Below, piece by piece: positions 1 to 11,913 of a DNA stretch of 64,000 bases. The stretch is from NCBI GenBank assembly GCA_002633005.1, contig NMRA01000899.1:1-64000 (forward strand), read 5' to 3'. Source of the stretch: Phoronis australis (Eukaryota > Phoronida > Phoronidae). Made by a program: the position numbers and the translations under genes. The notes under the pieces were generated by a model. The model made no database searches and was not told where the DNA came from. It saw nothing but the letters and a program-made list of their open reading frames with translations. Every line of letters starts with the position of its first letter. The first letter of the stretch is position 1.

Positions 1-329
1 TTACTTTCCCTGTATCTCTCACTCTCATTTCACTTCATGGATATGACTTGAAGGGTAATCGACACTTGTTGTCCCTGTGTACATATCCTGATGATGTCTT
101 GTTGAATAAGACGAAACGTTGAGTTACCATGAACTTCTTTATTTGTGCGGCAATTGTCCGTTTTCTAATCGTACTTTGGCCAAAAAGGATGTGGTTTCAG
201 AATTATAAACAGACGAAAGGATCATTCATTTTTAAGTTTGAAAGTGGTAAAATCTTTTGTGGACCCATACACATTATTCCAGTGGTCTTTGGAGGACTGT
301 ATTTTTGGCACATAAAACATTAACCGGAT

Positions 330-600
330 GTGACATATACCTAGTTGCGGGGCTTGTATATTAGGTGGAAAACCGGGTTATAAGAATACTGGGGCATATA
401 TCTAATGGGACATATAAAGATGCGGGGTATATATTGTATACACCCAATGGGACATATATGCTTGCGGGCTATATATTGTACTGGGGTATATACCTAGCGA
501 GGTATATATAATTGCGGGATATATATTGTTCCGGGGCATATACCCAATGGGGTATATATAGTTGCGGGCTATATATTATATATATGCCCCGGAACGAGGT
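330..600. repeat. AT-rich tandem repeat, unit about 57-60 bp
   Basis: A run of imperfect units built from GGGGTATATA, a short linker, TTGCGGGCTATATATTGT and CCGGGGCATATACCCAAT repeats about four to five times. Alternating TATATA blocks are separated by GC-rich blocks (TTGCGGG, CCGGGG). No protein frame is conserved between units, so the short ORF across it is not coding. It reads as a local minisatellite. Confidence 0.7.
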
Positions 601-1263
601 CTCAAAATTTTACCCCACTGCAAGGTTTCAATTAATAACCCCGTATCTGCATACAAACATGTATATATATATATGTATTTCGGAATTTAAACGCTGTTCA
701 AAGTCTTCCAATAGTAGAACTGTTGAGAATTTGGAAATATCTCATGAGTTATGCTCCGAATGCTTGCACGTGCAGCTGTGGACGTTTCGGTTAAGATGGC
801 CTTTAGTCCGTTCCGGCTCTCAGTGTAGAATCGTTTGAGATAATGCGAATGTGAATTTCCCTTTGCAAACCCAAGCACTTTCGTAACTATCGTTTTCAGT
901 AAAACCTTGTTGAAGCTAATATGAACGACCCTTCTGTCAAAATTATCTACTGGGTTAGACAAACTAACGTACCGGAAAACTGTTCTCATATTAAATTGGT
1001 TTTAGAATCAAGCTAGAATGGGATGCATGATTCAAGTCTTTCTTTCGTGAGGAGTAAACTCACGTGCTCTGCTTGCTGCACCTTGCAATATCGCGCTTGT
1101 TTTGTGATATCTCGCAAATTCAAAGGACTCTAGCCTCACAGTAGGCCCAATAAACTTTAAGATTCATGTGCTACCAACTGCGAATTACCACCAAGTATGC
1201 AAATTTATTCTTGTACTTCTCATTTGCGTTCAAAACAATTGCAGCGATGCTGTTTTTGAGTAT

Positions 1264-1645
1264 TCAGCAATTTACGTTGGCAATAATAGGTGGCAAGATG
1301 AAACCGTCTTGCAAAACCTTGGGTACTTTTACACAGCAAGTGTCGCCGAGTTTGTCGTAGACCGGTCCACCTCCAACGTCATAGACCGAGTACAAGACGA
1401 CACCAGGCGGATCTTTTTTGGTTTTGTTGATCAGCTCACAAGCTTTATATGCGGCTCCGATGTTCAACGTCGTCAACTTGTGTTTGTTTTTGTTGAGAAC
1501 CTTTCCAATGACCCCACGGCAGTAACCTTTACACTGACTGGCCTGGCTCCCACACGAGAAGTATCTAGTTTGTGCCGACTGTTGCAGAGTTGCAGGTATG
1601 GTCACGGGTGATCCCTTGTATGTTGCTCTCAGCTTGCACAGGCAT
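1264..1645 (-). CDS. Cys-patterned domain exon A (probable terminal exon)
   Basis: This exon is homologous to those at 8670-8984 and 10274-10570. After a TTCCAG acceptor it starts with one base and then TGC, giving CLCKLR, followed by RYFSC, SQCKGYC, AYKACELI, DPPGVVLYSVYDVGGG and DTCCVK. The cysteine order C-x-C ... C-x6-C-x2-C ... C ... CC matches the other two copies. No phase-2 donor follows the CC pair. The frame runs about 20 residues further to a TGA, so I read it as the last exon. The ATG at 1674 lies upstream of the acceptor and is probably intronic. The family is not one I recognise; paired cysteines suggest a secreted or extracellular protein, which is inference. The plus-strand ORF across the same bases is a shadow. 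Confidence 0.6.
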
Positions 1646-3629
1646 CTGGAATACGGATAGACACCCACAAGCATGCATTTAATACGACTAAATTATATTT
1701 TGAAATAGTGATATGTGTAACCGGTTGAAGCAAATTATGAAATTAGATCTAGCTCATCGTTATCAATTGTACAAATAAACGTCGTATGCGTTCGCATTGT
1801 GTGTAACAGAGAAAATGCCGCTTTCCGAGAATCTCTCACAGGGCAACCGCCAGAAAGCTTCTTCGCAAATCTAAAAATGGAGTGCAATAGCAAACAAGAC
1901 GAGTTTCATTTTCTACAACAATGGTCACTCCGGGCATTCGCTGAATAATGGGCTCGGGCTCGTGGTTTTGCAATCAAACGCATATGTACTTGTACATGTA
2001 TACAGAATTCTGAGCCAGGCGGGCTCTAAACAGCCAGTAACTGTGCTTGGCAGAAAGTCAGAACACGAAGAAACGATCTGGCTAAAGACTTGACTTAGTA
2101 CACCCGTTTCAGTTCTTTGAATCTCAATTTGCACTCATCTCGAAACGAATTCAGAAATGTAGCACGCCCGACTATCCTTACGATGTAGTCCTTGAGGCTT
2201 TCAAGTAGACGGCGGTTAAAAAGAAGAGCACATTAATTTTCGCGTCAACCGTTTGCATAATTCTCTCTCTTTTGTAACGTAAAAATTAGTCTTCAATAAA
2301 CTTTTACTGAAGTGAACTTCGTCTCACGCTCGGTACAATCGAAAGGTAATCAGTGATTTTTTTACAAATTTCTTAATGATTGATTTATCGACATATTCGT
2401 CTTCGTATTCTCAAAGTTTGGTGGTGATTTCGTGATGAAGTTTATGTCTTTCCGTGGATCCGGCATCTAACATACAAGCAAAGGAATCAACGCGTTGCTG
2501 ATTCTGATAAAATCAATTGGCCAAATGTCCCTTGACAGGTACATGTAGGTTCAGACTAACTAAACCAAGTTAGCTCCACGAATCTCCCCACTGAATTCAG
2601 CAAACCATCGACTGTATTCGGTCCGTGGTTTCGTCGTATTTTAACTAGGAAAGATTGCGACCAAATCTATGATAACGATTCTCGACGACAGCGTTATATA
2701 CACTACATGTATGTTCAAAACGTGGATCTCGAGGGATATTAAACCCCGTGTTGGCGGGATAACCAAAAGCTAGTTATGTCACCTGCTTATTCAACTTTGC
2801 TACCTCCTCGAGAGATGGATGAAATGGCAAACTAACTTCACCTTTATCATACATTGGATTTTATGCTTTGAAATAGGCAGTTGTCTCGCACTTAATGTAA
2901 TTTAAAGCATTTGCCATGCTTGCCGATGTAGCTGACTTTGTAAGAAATTTCCTTGCTCAACCTTCGAGGATTGACATCATTAACAGAGCATGATCTCATT
3001 TTAAGAAGTGTATGAGAAGATTGTACTTTGTACACTGTACCTGTACATGAAGAGGTCGAATCCGGGTTTTTGAAGGGAATCATGTACATCTTTTCGCTTT
3101 CGTATGGTAAGCAAAACACAGAAAATAGGAACACGTACATGCTAGCGAGATGTTCTTTTGTTAAGAACAACATAGAACCGAGTGTTAAACAGTGGTAAAC
3201 ATAAAGAAAGTGCATTTAATGAATTTTTAAATCGCTACGTTCACGCAGCGTTCATGGACCTATCCCGCAGAGTACAGTATAACAGGCTTACGTACACGTA
3301 CAGCAGGAAATTACGAATATTCAGTCAACTCATTAGCGGAGGTGCATACCGACAGTGTCTGCGTTCAACATTTTTTTATTCCCAAATTGTTTTTAAATGG
3401 ATATAAAATGAGTATAAGGTAATAAAATATAAATATCAAGGAAACTGTTTCTTGTCTTGACAGCTTAACATGAAAAACAGGCAATAAAATTTATAACCCA
3501 GATATATCTGATTTCAAATGGCAACATCAAAGGCGATAGTGGAAAAAAGAAACATCAACATCATGATCAAAATGTATAAGGCGCACGAGCCAAACAATAA
3601 AATACGAGAGCGCTCGGAGGAGCGACACT

Positions 3630-3975
3630 TGACGAAATTAACCAAAAAACACGTCAGAGATGACCGGAAAAGTCGACGACAGAGATGATGAGGAAGATGA
3701 TAGCTATGACGACGATGGTGGCGATGATGGACAATGCAAGTTATGATATCACTCAGATGACGAAAGTAGAGATCAGAAATCACTAAGGAATAGGCTACAG
3801 TCTTGAGCAACAATTGGCGAAATTAATTGAAGAAAAGACGACGTCGGAGATGATGACGGAGATGACGAATATGATGACGATGGTGATGAGGATGAACAAC
3901 ATCATAACATACATATGACGAACTTTGATGTCATAAAACAGTAATAAAGAGGCTACAGTCTTGTTCAATAGAAGC
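3630..3975. repeat. GATGAC-rich imperfect duplication
   Basis: Two blocks of about 160-190 bp each contain GATGATGAGGA/GATGACGA runs and end with GAGGCTACAGTCTTG or AGGCTACAGTCTTG (near 3790 and 3950). The blocks diverge in the middle. It looks like a local tandem duplication spread over a trinucleotide-rich tract. Confidence 0.5.
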
Positions 3976-6764
3976 TAAACCAACATCAATACAGCAAGGG
4001 CGCTCAACAAAGGAACGGCGCTATAAAAATCTCGAATAATTAAAAAAGTAGACGTCCTAGCAAAAATGTAAAACATCTTCTGAAAGCCCGTTCAAAGTTC
4101 TATCATACGTGATAATATCGTTAAATTCCGTTAGTTTTTCGAAAAAAATGAAATTTTGCGTTTTTTTGATTTTCAAAGTCAAATAACTCGAAAATGGTAA
4201 GTCTGAGAAAAAAATTAGTACAGTTCATCTGAAAGGATATACCTCACAAATTCTACATGCAAAGATTCACTTCATTTTCTTTTTCCGTTTAAAATGGCAC
4301 TCTGGCACGACTGAAAATGGGTCAACATGCGTCAGATCCGCCATTTTGGAATCAACTTCCGGTTTAAAGTTATTTAAAGCGCCCTCTAGAGGACAAAACG
4401 TTTTTTCCCGAAATCGAGGTGCGCATGCGCCATTGCCAATATTTCCGCAATTTTTTAAAGGAAGTTCATGATTTCTACACTAATTGGAGAAACTGGACAC
4501 TTTCATATTTGTGCTGATTTTGAGCCCAATACGTCAAAAATTGTGGGTTCTATGAGCAGCTGAATCAGATATCGGAAACAAAATGGCCGCCATGTCCGCC
4601 ATCTTGGATTCGATCATGACCAAAACAACAGGCTTCCAGTACTTCTGGAGGTACACGTTGTGTGTAAAGTTCGTTTGGATAGGACAAAAATTGCGACATG
4701 TAAAGTGCGAACAAAAAAAAATGACGACAGAGCAACATACATGCAAGTAATGGCCAAGACTTCTCCGTCGCTGATAACTGGGGTCATAGAACGTAGCCCG
4801 TAAAGCTTAAAAAAGAAGGTCGTCTCGTCGGCTATGTGGATTTATTGAGAATAAAAGACAACATTCTAATCATCATAGCACTTCTTGTGGTACTATGACT
4901 GTATGAAACAACGATGTGGAATGTTTGAAATCATCACTGAATGTGCTAGTACCAACTCGCATATTTGCACAAAAAATGTGTTCAAAGAATTACCAGCGTT
5001 AACGATCACATAAAAGCATGCAGTAAATGTTTTGTGTGGTAGAGTTGAATATGCTAGCCTGTTATTATTTGGTCATGAAATTCTCTTTTCACCGAGGTGG
5101 TGGTTACCATTATTTTTCAAATTTACTTCACGCTCTTGAGAAAGGTATTACTGCAATTTCGGATTGTTGAGTTGTATCATTAATTTTCACTCATATTTAG
5201 ACAAAGTATGAGGAATAAAAAGCTGTGATATTTTTACAATTTCTGACAAATGCAAAAGACATTTTGCACACCAAATAGACCAAACAAACACATTTGGTTT
5301 TGACTCTGAGATAACCTTTAATCCTACCGAACTCCTCCAGGTTTAACGCCTTTCCTTGAATAGAAAAACGCCTACCTCGAAATTCCCAAGATTTCACCTT
5401 TAAAGCACACATGCGCGTCTTATTGCCCAGCTATTAAACAAGCAATGCTTCCTTGCGTGTATGTGTGAACGTCAGTCTCACCAGTGTGTCATATCCCCAA
5501 AACATCATGTACGTGACTCATTTTGACTGTTCACAATCCATCAATGTTTTAATATCTGACTCTACACGTGAATGCAAAACCCTGGGGCTTAACCCGATAG
5601 AGCGTTCGGGTCCGCGCCCATCCCTAACTTCGTTTTTAAGAACCCACGCTTCCGGTTGAGCCTTGATTTTTGAATTTCTCAGTCTAAGTGGTATCCTTGG
5701 GTAGAGTCGTAATTTTAAATATAGAAAGTACTCCCTAGTGTCATTTTACAAAGATGTTTGAATGATACTGGAATATACATGCATAGATTTTAGGTGAAAG
5801 TTGAGCTGACTGCCTCATCAGACAGCGAAAATAACCGATCGTTAACATGCTTAAATCCTTCACATCATGGTCATAAATGCTTGAATTTGGTTTCTAACAA
5901 TTTTGACATCACAATCTAAGTATTTCTTCTTAAATTTGTAAACTTATAATCCAGAAATAAACGCAAAAGTTAGAAAAATATACGTTTTGTGTGACGTCAT
6001 CAGTGGAAGCCGGATCTAAGCAACTGTGCTGTTATGTACCTGTCGTGAGCCAGAGTGGTCTCGAAATAAGTTGCAGAGTATGCAATAAGAGCAATTGGAC
6101 AGACAAAAATGATTTCGGTTTTTGAGTATGTAGCTAATTATCTGCAAAATTGTAGATTTTATCTCTACTAAAGTATATATTTTTGGGAAGTATGAAGTCT
6201 GCATAATTGGATTTCTTTACTTTTTTAATTGGTGAGTAATTTTTAGTAAATTTTAGCCTAAAGAAAAGTACATTGATTTCAAAGCAATTGTATCAATAAC
6301 TGTCAGGATGAAATCTTAAAAAACTGTGTTTCATCATCATTTCGTTTTTCGTTGTATCTCGTGATGCAAAAGTGGAAATTCCAAAAAGCAGCTTGGGGAA
6401 AAGTGACACCCATGAGCCGCAATCCAGCGATCATAACCAACAAAAAACTGATTTTCTTCATCGCGTGACTCACAAAATCAAAACAACCGACACTCTTCAA
6501 TGACTTTTTTACGAAAACCCAAGATTGATGCGTAAGCATCTTTTGAGCGCGCTTCATATATTTGTTATCAAGCGGTGGTTTCACCGTTGCACGCCTTTTT
6601 AGATCAAGCTGCAATTTATGGCCTGGTAAGGACAATCTTTAGAATGATGGAACATCTGGCGAGGTAGAATTGAATACGAAACATCTAGAATGGGCGTTCA
6701 ACACGTGCGAAGTTTTGTCAATTTATGTGATAGAGTATGCCGCTTGACTGCCGGTAGCAGACGA

Positions 6765-6905
6765 CACTCACACGGGCAGCGCAGCACTGAAAAACGTGGG
6801 GCGCTATAGCACCCTATGGTGCACCGCCCATAGACCATGGGCAGGGCAGCACTGAAAAAAGTGGGGCTATAACCCCCACCCAGTCCGCTATGGTGCGCGA
6901 CTTAC
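6765..6905. repeat. Dispersed short repeat (CAGCACTGAAAAA / GGGGCTATA)
   Basis: GCAGCACTGAAAAACGTGGGG occurs here in two tandem versions. A related inverted version sits at about 30512-30592 (GGCTATAGCTCCCCCAC, then TTTTTTCAGTGGTGCG). Ends containing GGGCGG or GGTGCGC suggest a small non-autonomous element; I cannot define exact termini. Confidence 0.45.
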
Positions 6906-7039
6906 TGTGGGTATTGTGTTTGTCTGAAATCTTGTGTGTAGGAATTCAAGTAAATCGACTCATTCATAGAAGTTCAAGGAGTTCATTACAGTGTACATCA
7001 TCTTTTGATGGTTTGGAGGGTTAACAGGGGTCCTCCGCT

Positions 7040-7335
7040 GTTCTTGTATGGTGATGGAGCTTAAATTTTATACTCTCAGTTGGCGACAAAACTGCATACA
7101 AATGACACTGGGGAAGCTGATACCCAACAGCTCTTTACTTAAGACGAACATTGGGAGACAAATTGGAGGATGGATTTCAATCCCTGGATGTGGAGCATCA
7201 TCAATATTACAGGTAATAACCTCAACGACAGGTATGCTATTTGTGACGCTAGGTATATTGGGGTCTTCCTTACATCAAAAACGTCTTGGTCAATTCATAT
7301 CAACAACGTAATGAAAACGCTAAATGAACCGATCC
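7040..7335 (+). pseudogene. LINE reverse-transcriptase tail relic
   Basis: The frame at 7170-7382 reads GMDFNPWMW, then RYIGVFLTSKTSWSIHINN. This resembles the conserved 'YLGVxLTxxLSWxxHI' block just after the palm domain of non-LTR reverse transcriptases. The upstream part continues in another frame, so at least one frameshift is present. No YADD box is seen. It is probably a short decayed fragment; the clade cannot be named. Confidence 0.4.
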
Positions 7336-7534
7336 CTGATCTCGTACATGGAATGTTCCGTCATCGAGATGGCACGGCATAACATAGCCTACTTTTCTCT
7401 CTCTATGAATACAACAAACAAACCACCCACAGGTTTGAGCATTGTGGTCTAAGTCTAATCCGTACAGTGTAGGTTGTAATTCATTCTAGTTCAAGTCAAA
7501 TCATGCGCCGTCATATTCTGCAACTGAGCCCATC

Positions 7535-7840
7535 TTAGCACAGGGCGAGGAAGTCAAGGAGATCTGAGAGGTGAACCTTGAACAGGAACCCGTCCGTGAC
7601 GCCGTCTTCTTGTTTTTCTATGTTCTCTTTAAGCTGATTGACAACGAGTGTGTGGAAATAAAGAAATGCATAATGACTTTCGAATTGACCTAGAAAATTG
7701 CACGAGTCGACAATAAATTTCATACTATTTATGATCGCGGAAATCGGTGTCAAGTCGTGTCCCTTCAAAAACATTTGACACGACAGATATGATGTGAGGC
7801 TCTTAAAAGTATAAAACGGTAAATAAATCTTATAACTTGA
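7535..7840 (-). CDS. Possible unrecognised exon
   Basis: A minus-strand frame of about 100 residues contains a helix-rich, evenly composed stretch (SAIINSMKFIVDSCNF, FLYFHTLVVNQLKENIEKQ, HLSDLLDFLALC) and ends in a stop at 7535. An AAG acceptor may lie near 7840. I recognise no family. It could be an exon of the cysteine-domain gene on the same strand, or chance. Confidence 0.22.
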   Translation of the reverse strand, partial: SSYKIYLPFYTFKSLTSYLSCQMFLKGHDLTPISAIINSMKFIVDSCNFLGQFESHYAFLYFHTLVVNQLKENIEKQEDGVTDGFLFKVHLSDLLDFLALC

Positions 7841-8099
7841 TACATTGGTGGATGTCCTTTCCGTGATTTTCAAAATAAGCGTGTTGTTGCACACGTTACA
7901 CTTGCGAGAGAAACCAACCCTCCCAAATACTTGGCTACATCTGTCAGTTCATTTTTCTAATGCACCGTGGTCATGTGAATTGTGGGCCCCTCTTCGGTGT
8001 ATGCAAAATGTGCACGTTATCATTGCAGTAGATGCTATTTGAGCAAATGCGCGGCTCATGAAAAGTATTAGGCAGGGCGATGCCGCGTTTTGATTACAC

Positions 8100-8205
8100 C
8101 CTTGATGCGAAATTATCGGCGAGGAAAGTGAATTCGAACCCGGAACCTTTTTGCAGTCCGTCTCGGCCAAACGCTTACGAACTGAATCGCTCTCAAGGGA
8201 TTTTT
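8100..8205 (-). repeat. tRNA-like SINE head
   Basis: Read on the minus strand, the block has a box-B-like GGGTTCGAATTC preceded by GCGATTCAGTTCGTAAGCG and GGCCGAGACGG, an arrangement typical of tRNA-derived SINE promoters. A proper cloverleaf with a full acceptor stem is not evident, so I do not call a functional tRNA. Confidence 0.4.
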
Positions 8206-8669
8206 GAGCATATTTAAGTCGGAAAGTCACTACTTCTATTTCATCGAATGTCTGGAAAACATCGGTGAGAATTAGCGATTTGTAATGAAATCAACTTAGC
8301 AGAAATTATTGGTTCATAGCGTTGGTTAAAGCTTATTTCAAGAAGTTTATCACATCTAACAAAGTCCCAAAAATATATTTTTGAAAGACGACGATGTCCG
8401 GCCTTTAGAATTTTCATAAATATGTTTAACAAACCTAAAATGATGAGAAGAAAAAGCATTTCTCAAAATTAAACGAAAAAAATTAAACTTCTTTTTCGGT
8501 TCAAGTTCGTCATGCCTTGCAACCGTGCCTGGCGCATAAAATGACACGCCGTGACAAATTAATTTGTGAAGTCCTCACATCTAAATCAAGTTTAACTTTT
8601 CTGAAGAAATTCGGGTTTGTTGCTGTCCCAAATGCTGGTTGCATGTACGTTGCCTATCTGTAAGCTTAC

Positions 8670-8984
8670 CCACAACACACATTTCCTCCAGGCACTACGT
8701 AATGGTGATTGCTACTGTCCCCTATGTCGTAGTCAACCTCAATCCTCACGCCGGGATAAGGGAGTCGTTTCTTCAACACGTTACAGACGCGCTGTCCTGA
8801 GTTACTATTCACAGTAGTGCTACCAAAAAATGACGCTTGCAGCGCTCTTCTACTGTCGGATTCGCAAAGAGTGGTGTGTTTAATGGCGCAATGGTAGTGC
8901 GGCCGGATGTTGGGATCCGTCAACGGGATTCCGATTGCTTTCTGGTTGTCATTCTGTCTGTACATCAGACGCAGGTGGCGACAT
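8670..8984 (-). CDS. Cys-patterned domain exon B
   Basis: Bounded by TCTTCAG and GG|GTAAGC, this exon is 315 bases: one leading base, 104 codons and two trailing bases. It encodes CRHLRLMY, HYHCAIKHTTLC, RVCNVLKK, YPGVRIEVDYDIG and PGGNVCCG. PGV...YDIG and the terminal CC align with exon A (PPGVVLYSVYDVG ... TCC). VCNVL and VVPGGNVCC align with exon C (VCTLH ... IVAPGIICC). The second cysteine of the CxC start is replaced by His, and the C-x2-C third cysteine is absent. The symmetric phase means such exons can be duplicated without frame damage. Function is unknown; probably extracellular. Confidence 0.6.
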
Positions 8985-10273
8985 CTGAAGACAGGATGAA
9001 CAGTATTAACTTTAACAAATGAAGTGTCTAACAGCGAATAATAAGGTATTATAAAAATGTCAAGAAATGCACACTCCTAAAAAGACTGTGAATATTTAAG
9101 TTACCTCTCGCACCTATTCTCTTTCACCCAAGTCAACAAAATGTGCGTTTTGGGGAGATGAAGTGTCATGATTGTAACGTCATTAAAATGAAAAAGAAAA
9201 AAAAACGAAACACTAATTATCTGTTTTACTAATTTGTTGGTTATGAAGACTCATCTTGTCACAGCGGCTCAGATTGTCATAACTTCGCGGCTACCTGCGT
9301 CAGCCGAGTTACTACCCAAATCAAGATGCCATGGCAATTTTTGTGTGGCACTTTGAGTTTGCAGAATAACACTGAAGGCATTGACGACAATTCGCAGTAC
9401 CAGCAGCTGTGTCATTGAAATATTCACACTGAAGTGTTGGGTACTACCCTGTATATTTCGCTAAAATTGATCACTTACACACCAGAAAAGCAGGTCGCAA
9501 GAATGTTTTGATAATGAAGAACAACAGTGGGCAACTGGACAACTGCGTAAATGGAAATTTTCTTTTTCAGATGACATTGCATTCTTTATGTTAATCTGAA
9601 GACTTCATAGAGGATGAGTTTGACAAATCATGTGTTCAATACTATATTCGTACCGTAATTATATGTTTTGTTTAACTCCTGTCTTAATGAAGCGTTTATT
9701 TTAATTTCATTTTTGCTCTGTAAATGGCCCTTCGGGCTTGTTCCGTGTTAAACATAGGCCTACGACTCGCGTTTCCAGCAGCCAGAATATGGAAACAGAG
9801 ACGATAGTATATCCCATAACACGTGAACACTTACATCGAAGACTAAGCACCCTAACATGTACAGTACCACAGGAATGGAACACTTGCCATGCTCCTCATT
9901 AACTCTTCCCACCTAAGTTGTGAGAGAGCAGTAACATTGTGATGCGTGCTTAATGTGTCGTTGTAGATAGGTCTAAGGGTCCGTGTGTCATCCCGTGTGC
10001 ACGCAACAGAATGCCTTAAAGTGGCACTGTTATTCCACGACGAAATATTAAGCAAGGGGTAATAGAGACCACTTCTGTAAACCAGAACAGCACTAGTGTC
10101 TTTAACCAGTTTTTCTGACGAAATGATCACAAGGTGAATAACATATATACATGTAACACGTTAGTTACCTGAGCATTATTTGTTTAAAAATGTTGCTGTA
10201 TTCTATCGAGTCGCTAAACGCACGGTTTCTTGCAGTATGCGATTGCTCAATTTGCGGAGTACTTTCAACTTAC

Positions 10274-10570
10274 TTTCTGTAACAGCATATTATACCGGGA
10301 GCCACTATTTGTTGATATCTCAAGCCCTTGCAGTGACTGACAACGGTTCCGGCGTAAACCCCAACACCTTGACTTGTGGGTCCGTGAAGAGTGCAAACCT
10401 TGTCTTTCCCCGCGTCGGAGGATTCCGGGTGGCCAAGGTGATGTTGTACCTGACGTAGGCAATCACCAGGGCAACGCTTTTTCACATATCTGCACGTAGC
10501 TCGCCAACCACCGTGGGAGGTGTCGGGTGCGTCGCCAGTCTTGCCACCGATTCTCCACGAACAAAAACAG
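10274..10570 (-). CDS. Cys-patterned domain exon C
   Basis: Flanked by CTCGCCAG and AA|GTAAGT, this 297-base exon has one leading base, 98 codons and two trailing bases, the same phase as exon B. It encodes CFCSWRIGGKTGDAP, ATCRYVKKRCPGDC, DKVCTLHGPTSQGVGV and QQIVAPGIICCYRK. It keeps the CxC start, C-x6-C-x2-C, a single Cys and a terminal CC, as in exon A. An ATG is not needed because it is an internal exon. An overlapping plus-strand ORF is a shadow. Together with exons A and B it defines a domain repeat I cannot match to a known family. Confidence 0.6.
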
Positions 10571-11382
10571 CTGGCGAGGAAAGTTCACTTCAGAATTACA
10601 AAATTGCAAATGCAAAGGGAAAGTACATGTATTAGTTGGCACAACTACATAAAGAAAGAAAGACACGAATGTTCTGCAAATAGAAAATAGTGATAAAAAT
10701 GGAATAAATATTGGGAAACTTCAGAATCACGCGTTCTCTAAAAATGTGTTGCTACATGTAGCACAAAGGCGTGCTTGAAACAAACATTTTCTAAGCTTTT
10801 AGATTATTTGTTGCACACAGTGCAAGGCTTGCCTACGGTTGAGGAATTATTGAACTTAAGTGACAACAGAAATGAAAAGTATACCAACCGACTTTTCAGC
10901 CGGTAACGAAGAAGCGTCAGAGAAAGACGACAGGGTCATGGTCATTTATACACTGAGAGAATTATGGAAAGTGTATCGATGAGAAATTAGGGGTACGTTA
11001 TCTAGTCTCTTCGGTTGTTTTCATTAAATTGTGAACAAGAGTGTCCCAAAATACATACAGATATTGCACAAATCTCAAACAGTACAAATGTTAACTGCAA
11101 TAAGAATTCAGAAAGTCCGTGCACTCGACAAATGCGCGTGCACTATGAAATTTTAAATCGCCCTAATAGATTTGCGCGGTTTTATCAAAACGTGTTAACA
11201 TGCTGCGTATGAACATTTTGACGTGGCATCTGTCAATGGCCAAAGAAGGCAGATCTGATAGGATATATAAAGTGAAAGATTACACTCACGTCCTCGCACC
11301 TAGTGAACTTGGCAGAACGAAAAAGAGGAATGCTATACTAAAAAACATTGTTCACAAACAATTCGTCTGGTCCGCCACCTAC

Positions 11383-11512
11383 CCAAATCCAAATGTGTCA
11401 ACATTCTGCGCCTCTATGTCTTTTATAGTCACTGCTGTGCATTCATCGGTAAAGTTTACCGTCAGACAGAACGTGGACGGGCTTTCACTGGTATTACAGC
11501 GCCGTGAAACAG
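11383..11512 (-). CDS. Possible additional exon of the Cys-domain gene
   Basis: ACCCAG, then 130 bases, then GG|GTAGGT, gives an open frame with RRCNTSES, STFCLTVNF and TDECTAVTIKD. The donor phase (two trailing bases) would join in frame to exon C. The acceptor phase differs from exons A-C, so it would be a non-repeat exon. Evidence is only splice-site plausibility, cysteine content and position upstream on the same strand. Confidence 0.28.
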
Positions 11513-11681
11513 CTGGGTACTCCAGGTACAGTATGTCACGTGAAATAATGGATTGGAGGCAGTTAATTTATTATTTGAATTTGATTTGTTGCGGTTACAC
11601 TGCAGTCACGACAACTGGGGAAAATGACCACAGTGGAATGCCGGTGTGCCCGATTCTACACTATACATGTAGTGCCTTGAC

Positions 11682-11913
11682 ACGCCGTAAAATGTAACAA
11701 TTTCGTAACATGTAAGAACTGTTACATTTCATGTCATTGTAAATTTTTACGTTGCTACGCCTCTCCTAAAATGAAACAAGTTGTTTCATTTTATACTAGG
11801 AACCTGGTTCCTAGTTTTATATAATTGTTACAATTTTCGTATAATGCACATACATGTAAATGTACAAAAAATGTACCATTGTTACATTTTACGAAAGCGG
11901 TGTCATATTTCAT
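11682..11913. mobile_element. Palindromic MITE (GTAAAATGTAACA family), copy 1
   Basis: The block begins CGCCGTAAAATGTAACAATTTCG and ends TGTTACATTTTACGAAAGCG, with ATGTCATTTCAT-like flanks. Several shorter palindromes inside (GAAACAAGTTGTTTC, AGGAACCTGGTTCCT) can form hairpins. A related copy lies in opposite orientation at 18207-18383. There is no coding capacity. Confidence 0.65.

Larger units (their letters stand above)
1646..7030. other. Intronic or intergenic stretch, no gene recognised
   Basis: If the cysteine-domain exons form one gene, this is its large intron. Short ORFs on both strands show no recognisable motif. The only structures I see are a GATGAC-rich low-complexity duplication near 3630-3970 and a short hyphenated repeat near 6770-6900. 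Confidence 0.4.

Noticed and set aside
1168-1611. 147-residue plus-strand ORF
   Set aside because: It is the antisense of exon A. Splice sites, cysteine pattern and homology to two other exons all support the minus strand.
11200-11697. 165-residue plus-strand ORF
   Set aside because: It overlaps a MITE at its end, shows no motif, and the minus strand has a better exon-like reading.
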